Assembly: GCA_961205875.1 (NCBI GenBank)
Contig: OY540815.1
Location: forward strand, 3,348,001 to 3,412,000
DNA from: Sialis fuliginosa
Taxonomy: Eukaryota; Arthropoda; Insecta; Megaloptera; Sialidae
Direction of reading: 5' to 3'
Length of the DNA: 64,000 bases
Every line of letters starts with the position of its first letter. Position 1 is the first letter of the stretch. The translations under genes were made by a program, and so were the position numbers. Of this stretch, positions 57,187 through 64,000 are shown in pieces. The notes below the pieces were generated by a model. It did no database searches and was not told where the DNA came from. It saw only the letters and a list, made by a program, of their open reading frames with translations.

Positions 57187-58099
57187 TATACCGGGTGTTT
57201 TTTTTAACCTGAAACTTTCAAATATCTCGAAAAATAAGCACTCTACGGAAAAAATGTCAATAATCAAAATTTAATCGTTCCGCGGGGGAAATACATTAGT
57301 GCAAAAAAAATGGTCCTCCACCTCCCTCTTTGTAGGTTGAGGAGGGGGTATCTTTAAATCTTAAATAGGAACCTCAATGTTTTATTGCAGATACAGATTC
57401 TACGGCTAAAAGTACGTACGATTTGACTGAACTATTTTGTTCGATTCATCATAGATGGCGCTGTAATCAACAAAATTCTTTTTTTTTCGATTTCTTCTAA
57501 CAACAGGACAACCAGATATCAGATGCACCAATTTGTTTAAAAAAAATAGGGTTGTAGTAGTGGCATAGACAAACATACACACCAAGCCGGTTGACCGGAA
57601 ACTCGTAAACAACCGAGAAAAAAAATTATGAAAATCCTCTGTAAATTCGCATAACTTATGTATCAATTTAGTTGAAAACTAGCCCATCACGTACTGTAGA
57701 CGGTGGTTTGAGATACGGATCGACAACCGAGAATGGCCTGGTTGATCCTCGGTGCGATCGATTTTTTTTTTTTTAATTTTTCCGTTTTTTTTTTGTTTTA
57801 TTATGAATTTTGTTTCGTCGATTACAGCGCCATCTATTATGAATCGAACAAAATAGTTCAGTCAAATCGTACGTATTTTTAGCCGTAGAATCCGTATCTG
57901 CAATAAAAAATTGAGGTTCCTATTTAAGATTCAAAGATACCCCCTCCCCAACCTACAAAGAGGGGGGTAGGGGACTATTTTTTTGCACTAATGTATTTCC
58001 CCCGCGGAACGATTAAATTTTGATTATTGACATTTTTTCCGTAGAGTGCTTATTTTTCGAGATATTTGAAAGTTTCAGGTTAAAAAGACACCCGGTATA
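57187..58099. mobile_element. FB-4 foldback with ~300-bp arms
   Basis: The ends TATACCGGGTGTTTTTTTTA and (minus strand) TATACCGGGTGTCTTTTTA, then AACCTGAAACTTTCAAATAT in both. The arms pair almost continuously from 57,187 to 57,480 with 57,810 to 58,099, including CGTTCCGCGGGGGAAATAC and GATGGCGCTGTAATC. The 330-bp centre is unpaired. A minus-strand 86-codon frame inside is not supported. Confidence 0.8.
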
Positions 58100-58129
58100 A
58101 TATAATATTCAATATTTCATCACCTGTTT

Positions 58130-58204
58130 TAAAATATTATTTGTACTTCCAACATAAAAAATTATACAACGTGGGCGAGACCGCAGGTAGGTCCGCTAGT
58201 TTTC
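58130..58204. repeat. Short repeat tail
   Basis: GGGCGAGACCGCAGGTAGG followed by TCCGCTAGTTTT resembles the GAAGCCGCGGGC..AGCTAGT tail of R-L. Confidence 0.35.
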
Positions 58205-58380
58205 TATAAAATATGGCACCACAACTTATATAGTAAAATATTCCCTTTAAATATTTACTTTGACAAAATGTTATTTGTATAGCAGACAAATTTAGATTTA
58301 CATGAAATTGTTAAAAAATATTAAACATACGGAAATAATCAGCCATATATTAAAAAAAATTCGGATTAATATTTTTTAAT
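58205..58380 (+). mobile_element. R-B internal fragment
   Basis: It contains GTAAAATATTCCCTTTAAA, AATTGTTAAAAAATATTAAA, ATACGGAAATAATCAGCC and TCGGATTAATATTTTTTA, in the order seen at 34,145-34,415. Confidence 0.55.
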
Positions 58381-58989
58381 ACTGGTCTGTCGAAAACTTT
58401 CAAGTTGTATTGGAAAAAGAGTTACATTCCCAAAAGGTAACTGTATGTTACAATCGTCTGAGTTTGAATAATTGATTTGGTTCTAAATAAAATGCTCTAC
58501 ACAGACAATTCTTCGATAAATCGTCCACCGCTCCATTTTCATGAAAACTTTAAGGTTAACAACAGATTTGGCAGTTAAAATTAATTACTTAAAATTAAAC
58601 TTCTGACGTTAATAACGTCTAGTGTTTCACGCCATCCAGATACTGGGGGGTATTTAAGATATTTGATGTAATGTTCTGGTAATCTAAAACTATTGAATAA
58701 CTCAAAAACTAAATGTCCGATTGGGATGATTTTGGTATCATTCTAATCGGCGGCTTATTGATCCATTAAACACTTATTATGAGCTACTCCCGCGAAAATA
58801 CGGTACAGACGGAGGGAGGCTAAATGCGCAGCGATTTTTTTGCGCGCTAGTGTAAATTTACAATGTCTACACTCAAAGCGGCTAGCACGAGGGTTGGGTC
58901 TCAAATTATAGATTTCGATTAGATCTATGAAATACAAGTACAAATCAAAATATTTAACCAGTTTTAATGAGTGATAAAATTTATATATG
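58381..58989. other. Unassigned DNA 5' of the LTR element
   Basis: It contains CGGACTG-free, moderately GC-richer patches (58,790-58,890) and a 62-codon minus-strand frame without motif. The base just before the LTR is the end of TTATATA. Confidence 0.35.
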
Positions 58990-59300
58990 TGTAAACAAAG
59001 TTTGTATTGCGCGCCAGACGAACTACAGACGGTAGAGAGTAGGCGACGGCAGTATGTATTGTTTTACGGAAAATACGAGAAGTCTGTCACATACGGTGTA
59101 CAGAATACGTGTGTTAACTACGTTTACGAGTGTTACGGGTAGAACGAGACTGTTACGGTTGTCCATTACGAGTGTGTGTCGCGTACGAGTGTTTGTTGTA
59201 AATATTTCGAGTAATAATAATAATTGATTAGTGTTTGTAAATTATATGTTTTATGTGTTAATAAATCTGTAAAAACTTAAGTAAATTATTTTAATTTACA
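58990..59300 (+). repeat. 5' LTR, 311 bp
   Basis: It begins TGTAAACAAAG and ends AATTTACA, giving TG...CA ends with the short inverted repeat TGTAAA/TTTACA. An AATAAA is at 59,260-59,265. The right boundary rests on the TG/CA rule, because the 3' LTR is incomplete. Confidence 0.85.
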
Positions 59301-59322
59301 TATCAGAAGTGGGATGAACAAA
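59301..59322 (+). promoter_or_regulatory. Primer-binding-site region
   Basis: The sequence right after the LTR is TATCAGAAGTGGGATGAAC. Position fits a primer-binding site, but I cannot match it securely to a tRNA 3' end; TGGGATGAAC would start at 59,310. Confidence 0.4.
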
Positions 59323-59445
59323 TAAAAGAAAATAAAGTGTAATACGAGATTTACGGTGTTGTGAAAAAAAAAACGTTACATTTAAAACATTTTGACATTT
59401 GTACAGATTTTCATTTTTTTTAAATACGTTCTTGACTTTATAATC

Positions 59446-61833
59446 ATGTCGAATACAGACAATGTTTTAGACGATAGTATTGCGGGTCAAGAAGAAAATA
59501 TGCGTCAAGAAATCCAGAATAATCTGGCTGGTGGTTTGCGAGAGCCGGCTGTACAGTCAAATTCAGTGCGTTTTAGTGAAGGTGTCGGTGATATACAGTC
59601 GTCTACGCATATTATTCGAAACGAACCCGATAATCAGTCTACGGATTTTTTGGTGTGGGAAAGAGAGTTATTACGTCGAGAGCGTGAATTGTTACAACGT
59701 GAACGTGAGCTATTAAATTCACAATTTAATCAAAATCGTTCGTCGACGACTTTTGACGATTCGCAAATTCACGTTCATGAGATTAGTGATACGGCACTAC
59801 CTACGTTCGACCCAGATATTCAGTTAACAGTTACTGCGGGACAATGGGTCCGAAAAATCGAGCAATTGGCCAGAATTTACAAATGGAACGAACAGGCGTC
59901 ACTGTTCCATGCGATCTCCAAGTTGAAAGGTCCTGCAAAATTTTGGTTTGAAAGCGTGCAAGGAGAGATCAGTACGTGGTCAGAATTTAAACATAAAATT
60001 ATTGAAGATTTCCCGACAGTAATGGATGAAGCTGACATCCATCAAGAGCTCAGTAAACGAAAGAAGAAGAAGGACGAATCATATGAAAACTATATTTATG
60101 AAGTGAAGGCGGTAGCGTCGAAAGGCAACGTAAGTGAATCTGCTATCATTAAATATATTATCATGGGCTTAAATGACCCTGACATGTCAAGGACTCTATC
60201 GTTGATGAAGTTTAACACAGTGAGGGAATTGTTAGTTCATATCAAGACTTACGAGACGACTATGAGGAACCTGAAATTACAAGGAGAAACAAGAAATAGT
60301 TCGAGAAATGACGTACCGCGAAACCTAAAATGTTTTAATTGTAATGGGGAGGGGCACTTATCAGTAAATTGTCCTCAGTCTCAGCGGCGGCAAAGATATG
60401 ACGTACCGCGAAACCTAAAATGTTTTAATTGTAATGGGGAGGGGCACTTATCAGTAAATTGTCCTCAGCCTCAGCGACGGCAAAGATGCTATAACTGTGA
60501 AAAGGTTGGGCACCTTTCGCGGGACTGCCCACAAAAGAAGCCTGCGATAAAGAAAATCGAAACGATGAAGAAAAGTTACGAAGACGAATACCATAAAACT
60601 ATTGCGATCAACAATGAAGAGATCGAAGCATTTATAGATCTGGGCAGCGATTGTTGCACAATGAAAGAGTCGATAGCAGAGCAACTAAAAATAACATTAT
60701 TACCATGTGAAGTCACATTGAAAGGATTTGGGCAAGGAAGTACAAAATGCATTGGTAAACGTACTGTTTTATTATCGATAGAAGGAGTCAATTTTGAGAC
60801 AGAAATGTTTGTGGTACCATCGGATGCTCAAGACGACGATGTAATCATAGGGAAAAATGTGTTTAAAAATCCTTCGATTAAGTTAGTAATGGAAAATGGT
60901 AAATTCACAATTATAAAGAAAAAAAACACGACGATTACACACGAAGATGTCAAAGTTATGACAGTGAAAGCAGAATTTAAAGAAGAAGATTTACAAATCA
61001 GAAATCCCGAGATCACGAAGGAAGAAAAGGTACAGTTAGTGAATTTGGTGAATGAATATAGAGATTGTTTTGCCACAAATATGTCGGAAATAGGAACTAC
61101 AACTTTGATCAAATTCGGCATTGAGCTAACCGACAACAAACCCATTGTGTACCGACCATATAGAATGGCCATTATTCAACGAGAGAAAGTACGAGAAATG
61201 ATTCAAGAGTTATTAGACACGGAAATTATTTCAAGGACGACATCCGAATTTGCAAGTCCTATACTGTTGGTTAAGAAGAAAACAGGAGATGATCGTCTAT
61301 GTGTCGATTTTAGACATTTGAATCGAGTTACGCGCAAAGAAAATTATCCAATGCCGTTAATTGATGATCAACTAGATAAACTATCAGGTTATAAGTATTT
61401 TAGCCTATGCGATCTTGCAAGTGGGTATTACCAGATTCCTATTACAGAAGAATCGAAACATTATACCGGATTTACTTGCCAAGACGGAAATTATCAATTT
61501 AATAAGATGGCGTTTGGGCTCGTCAACGCTCCTGCAGTATTTAATAGAATGATGGCGATGGTTATTCAGAAAGCTGGAGTTGCAGATTATTCGGTGTATA
61601 TGGATGATGTTCTGGTACCCAGTAAGACGATTGAAGAAGGACTGCAGAAACTTAAAAGACTGTTACAAGTTATACGCGAATCGGGGTTAACTTTTAAATT
61701 GAAAAAGTGTTCATTCTTTAATACACACGTTGAGTATCTCGGATTCGAAATATCGCAAAATGGTATAAAACCGAGTGAATCGAAAATAATAGCAGTAAAG
61801 AATTTAAAGAACCTGAAAACGTGCGCGAAGTGA
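59446..61833 (+). CDS. Gag-protease-reverse transcriptase polyprotein (5' part of gag-pol)
   Basis: I prefer the ATG at 59,446 (MSNTDNV) over the in-frame ATG at 59,392, because the extra 18 residues look like translated leader. Residue numbers count from 59,446. An N-terminal part with an RERELLQRERELL coiled-coil-like segment (about 75-90) precedes a capsid-like region. CCHC zinc knuckles lie at 296-309, 326-339 and 348-361; the first two derive from a tandem duplication. The protease has D-L-G (398-400) where the family usually has D-T-G or D-S-G, and the IIGKN segment further on. Reverse transcriptase shows LCVDFRHLN (618), CDLASGYYQ with catalytic D656, and YMDD (718-721). The frame ends early at 61,833 because of a single-base loss near 61,804. 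Gag and pol share one frame with no -1 shift. Confidence 0.92.
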   Translation: MSNTDNVLDDSIAGQEENMRQEIQNNLAGGLREPAVQSNSVRFSEGVGDIQSSTHIIRNEPDNQSTDFLVWERELLRRERELLQRERELLNSQFNQNRSSTTFDDSQIHVHEISDTALPTFDPDIQLTVTAGQWVRKIEQLARIYKWNEQASLFHAISKLKGPAKFWFESVQGEISTWSEFKHKIIEDFPTVMDEADIHQELSKRKKKKDESYENYIYEVKAVASKGNVSESAIIKYIIMGLNDPDMSRTLSLMKFNTVRELLVHIKTYETTMRNLKLQGETRNSSRNDVPRNLKCFNCNGEGHLSVNCPQSQRRQRYDVPRNLKCFNCNGEGHLSVNCPQPQRRQRCYNCEKVGHLSRDCPQKKPAIKKIETMKKSYEDEYHKTIAINNEEIEAFIDLGSDCCTMKESIAEQLKITLLPCEVTLKGFGQGSTKCIGKRTVLLSIEGVNFETEMFVVPSDAQDDDVIIGKNVFKNPSIKLVMENGKFTIIKKKNTTITHEDVKVMTVKAEFKEEDLQIRNPEITKEEKVQLVNLVNEYRDCFATNMSEIGTTTLIKFGIELTDNKPIVYRPYRMAIIQREKVREMIQELLDTEIISRTTSEFASPILLVKKKTGDDRLCVDFRHLNRVTRKENYPMPLIDDQLDKLSGYKYFSLCDLASGYYQIPITEESKHYTGFTCQDGNYQFNKMAFGLVNAPAVFNRMMAMVIQKAGVADYSVYMDDVLVPSKTIEEGLQKLKRLLQVIRESGLTFKLKKCSFFNTHVEYLGFEISQNGIKPSESKIIAVKNLKNLKTCAK
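60310..60489 (+). repeat. 90-bp tandem duplication of a zinc knuckle in gag
   Basis: Units 60,310-60,399 and 60,400-60,489 are in frame (30 codons) and differ at only a few bases. Each encodes DVPRNLKCFNCNGEGHL plus the rest of one CCHC knuckle and a Q/R-rich tail. A third, distinct knuckle follows. Confidence 0.95.
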
Positions 61834-62063
61834 GACAGTATTTAGGTTTAACCAGTTTTTTCCGGCGCTTTGTATATAATTACGCGATTATTGCACGTCC
61901 ACTCAACGAACTATTACGCAAAGACTCTATATTTACGTGGAACGAAGTACATCGCAACGCGTTTAATAAACTGAAGTACGCTCTCATTAATCCACCGATT
62001 TTAACGTTATATGATCCTAGTGCGGAACACGAAATCCACACGGATGCAGCAAATTTGGGTTAG
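61807..62063 (+). pseudogene. pol middle segment: RT connection and RNase H start, out of frame
   Basis: After the first break the protein-like reading continues in another frame: VREVRQYLGLTSFFRRF (end of the reverse transcriptase thumb/connection), then EIHTDAAN with the first RNase H aspartate. It stops at 62,061-62,063, just after a second single-base loss near 62,048. Nothing else interrupts this segment, so it is an interrupted part of pol rather than a separate gene. Confidence 0.85.
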
Positions 62064-63817
62064 CGGGAATTCTGATCCAGAAGAAAGATGATTCGTCAAG
62101 GGTTGTTGCATATTTTAGCAGAAAAACATCCGAATGTGAACAGAAATATCATTCGTACGAACTGGAAACATTGGCCGTTGTAGAGACGATTTCTAAGTTT
62201 AGATTTTATGTATTGAATAAAAGATTCCAAGTATTTACGGATTGCAATTCATTGAAAACGATTATGTCAAAGAAAGACATCAACCCGCGAATTGGAAGAT
62301 GGTGGTTACGATTGCAAGAATTTGATTTTGAAGTGTGTTATAGACCAGCAACGAAAATGAATCATATCGATGCTTTAAGTCGCGTGCCACATGAAGAATC
62401 GAGAGAAGCTGAAATTGCTGACTTAAACGTCATGATGGTCAAATTAACAGATGAAGATTGGTTGTTGACGATGCAACGCCAAGACACCGAGTTACAGAAC
62501 ATTTATGAAGTGTTGAAGAAAAAGACGATGGATAAAGAGTATAAACAGATTTACGTTGATTATAAAATTGAACGTGGTCGAATTTATCGAAAAACAAAGG
62601 AAGGAATACGATGGGTGGTACCAAAAACTGTTAGATGGAGGATAGTGCAACAAAGTCATGATGTTGGGCACTATGCTGAAGAGAAAACACTGACAGATTT
62701 AAGGGATCACTATTGGTTTCCTAGAATGAGAAGATACGTCAAGAGTTATATTAAAAGTTGTGTAGAATGCGCCTATCACAAATTAAAAGGAGGTAAGAAA
62801 GAACTGGATTTACATATGATTAAGAAGATTCCAATCCCGTTTCACACGATACATTTGGACCATTTAGGGCCGTTCCCTAAATCCAAAAAGGGAAATGTTT
62901 ATGTGTTGGCCGGAGTTGACGCCTTTACTAAATTTGTCATGGTAAAAGCAGTCAAGGACGTCACCACCAAGCATGTGCTGATATTTATGGAGGAGCTCAC
63001 CTCTGTGTTTGGTATGCCGACTAGAATTATAACAGATCGAGGAACGTCGTTCACCGCAAAAACGTTCAAAGATTATTGTACAGATAATGAAATAAAGCTA
63101 ATTCAGAATGCTACGGCTACGCCCAGGGCAAACGGGCAAGTAGAACGATTCAACCGAACAATTCTCCATTCCATTAAGACAATGACGGAAGAAAACGAAT
63201 GGGATGTAAATCTGCGAGCAATACAGTGGAAATTGAATTGTCTCCCCAACAATACGACAAAACGTTCGCCTCATGCATTGTTGTTTGACTACGAACCGCG
63301 CGACATCCTTGGGAATAAATTACTTCTAACGTTATGCGACAACGAAGATCTAACCAATGAACGCGAGTCTAGAGAAGAAGCCCGACGAACGGCGATTAAA
63401 GAAATAAAACTCAATCAAGAAGATCAAACGCGCCGAGTTAATTCAAGGACAACAAGACCAATGATATATAAGGAAAATGATTTGGTGTTGATATTACGAG
63501 AAGCGGCGGCGACCGGTGGGTCGAAAAAATTAACTGAGCGTTACAAGGGACCGTATTTAGTCACTAAGGTATTAGGTAACGACAGATACGTGCTACAGGA
63601 CGTACCTGGAGCCGAACGAACACAACGAACCTTCAACTCAGTCTTTTCGGCCGATAGGTTGAAACCTTGGTGTGTTCTCCCGGAAGAAGATGAAGCTTTG
63701 GATGGAGATCCAACTTCAGATGAAGATGACATTGTGGATGGAGGTCCATCCACTGAGCAGGATGGCCGAGTTGTAAACAAAGTTTGTATTGCGCGCCAGA
63801 CGAACTACAGACGGTAG
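62048..63817 (+). CDS. RNase H-integrase segment of pol (3' part of gag-pol)
   Basis: Open for 589 codons with no good initiator at its start, as expected for the downstream part of a broken pol. Numbers count from 62,048. RNase H residues continue (YELETLAVV, then FTDCNSL with D65) and end at DALSR. The integrase has the HHCC zinc motif (H204, H208, C238, C241) and the catalytic triad D271, D330, E366 with the usual 35-residue D-E spacing. A GPY module (501-503) follows in RYKGPYLVTKVLG. The acidic tail (EEDEALDGDPTSDEDD) runs into the 3' LTR and stops at 63,817, so the last 15 or so codons are LTR-encoded. No chromodomain is evident. Confidence 0.92.
   Translation, partial: SKFGLAGILIQKKDDSSRVVAYFSRKTSECEQKYHSYELETLAVVETISKFRFYVLNKRFQVFTDCNSLKTIMSKKDINPRIGRWWLRLQEFDFEVCYRPATKMNHIDALSRVPHEESREAEIADLNVMMVKLTDEDWLLTMQRQDTELQNIYEVLKKKTMDKEYKQIYVDYKIERGRIYRKTKEGIRWVVPKTVRWRIVQQSHDVGHYAEEKTLTDLRDHYWFPRMRRYVKSYIKSCVECAYHKLKGGKKELDLHMIKKIPIPFHTIHLDHLGPFPKSKKGNVYVLAGVDAFTKFVMVKAVKDVTTKHVLIFMEELTSVFGMPTRIITDRGTSFTAKTFKDYCTDNEIKLIQNATATPRANGQVERFNRTILHSIKTMTEENEWDVNLRAIQWKLNCLPNNTTKRSPHALLFDYEPRDILGNKLLLTLCDNEDLTNERESREEARRTAIKEIKLNQEDQTRRVNSRTTRPMIYKENDLVLILREAAATGGSKKLTERYKGPYLVTKVLGNDRYVLQDVPGAERTQRTFNSVFSADRLKPWCVLPEEDEALDGDPTSDEDDIVDGGPSTEQDGRVVNKVCIARQTNYRR
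63755..63771 (+). promoter_or_regulatory. Polypurine-like tract before the 3' LTR
   Basis: GAGCAGGATGGCCGAGT directly precedes the LTR start TGTAAAC. It is purine-rich but interrupted; the location fits the plus-strand primer. It also lies inside the coding frame. Confidence 0.5.
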
Positions 63818-64000
63818 AGAGTAGGCGACGGCAGTATGTATTGTTTTACGGAAAATACGAGAAGTCTGTCACATACGGTGTACAGAATACGTGTGTTAAC
63901 TACGTTTACGAGTGTTACGGGTAGAACGAGACTGTTACGGTTGTCCATTACGAGTGTGTGTCGCGTACGAGTGTTTGTTGTAAATATTTCGAGTAATAAT
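63772..64000 (+). repeat. 3' LTR, first 229 bp
   Basis: Identical, as far as I can compare by eye, to 58,990-59,218. It is truncated by the window end. Confidence 0.93.

Larger units (their letters stand above)
58990..64000 (+). mobile_element. Ty3/Gypsy-type LTR retrotransposon (3' LTR cut by window edge)
   Basis: Order of parts: 5' LTR (58,990-59,300), leader, gag with zinc knuckles, protease, reverse transcriptase, RNase H, integrase, then 3' LTR starting at 63,772 and running off the window. Reverse transcriptase before integrase places it in Ty3/Gypsy (Metaviridae-type) rather than Copia. No env-like frame is present. The 229 bp that can be compared between the two LTRs are identical, which points to recent insertion. 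Two single-base breaks split pol. The 3' flank is missing, so the target duplication cannot be checked. Confidence 0.93.

Noticed and set aside
59392..59445. First in-frame ATG as the true gag start
   Set aside because: The 18 residues before the ATG at 59,446 are hydrophobic and leader-like; the downstream ATG gives a typical gag N-terminus. Not proven.
63541..63817. An env or additional ORF after integrase in the LTR element
   Set aside because: The plus frame ends within the LTR and the opposing minus frame is a shadow of the integrase tail; there is no room for env before the 3' LTR.

Overview
The window looks like nuclear DNA of an arthropod, most likely an insect. It is AT-rich throughout, carries many short terminal-inverted-repeat elements, Tc1/mariner, hAT, Mutator-like and TTAA-type remnants, a Penelope-like fragment and one Ty3/Gypsy LTR retrotransposon. 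I found no convincing host protein-coding gene, tRNA or rRNA. A narrower taxon (for example a hemipteran) would be a guess.

Positions 1-58,989 are a mosaic of old, mostly non-coding repeats nested in one another. I use local labels for families recognised by comparing copies within the window. FB-1 is a long foldback ending in ACAGGGTGA. R-B is a repeat bounded by TGCTTCCTCG and CGAGGAAGCA. R-D contains the phrase ACATGCCTAGATATGAAAA. R-E contains GGGACTTTCTTATACGT. R-H is an ATAAGGTACTGG element. R-I, R-J, R-K, R-L, R-P, R-Q and R-S are other dispersed repeats. Several insertions can be dated relative to each other from target-site duplications. The clearest case is 16,421-20,055: R-B is interrupted by R-D, R-D by an 8-bp-duplication hAT element, the hAT by two more hairpin elements and an FB-1 copy, and that FB-1 copy by a TA-flanked element.

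The decayed coding remnants are a Tc1-type transposase pseudogene on the minus strand in three blocks (42,490 down to 39,230, split by other elements) and a Penelope-like GIY-YIG tail at 49,652-50,300. One GC- and CpG-richer island (about 26,930-27,250) with a TATA-like box and an initiator-like site is the only place where I would look for a host-gene promoter or first exon.

Positions 58,990-64,000 hold a young Ty3/Gypsy element. It has a 311-bp 5' LTR, gag with three CCHC zinc knuckles (two of them an exact 90-bp tandem duplication), protease, reverse transcriptase, RNase H and integrase with a GPY/F-like module, and then the first 229 bp of the 3' LTR, which runs off the window. The LTR parts that can be compared are identical, but two single-base frame breaks split pol. 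No env is present.

Other structures worth a look are a palindrome built of GATCT motifs spaced exactly 10 bp apart (11,400-11,730), near-perfect hairpins at 19,553-19,754, 36,473-36,518, 46,746-46,810 and 51,139-51,255, and large foldbacks at 53,870-55,350 and 57,187-58,099.
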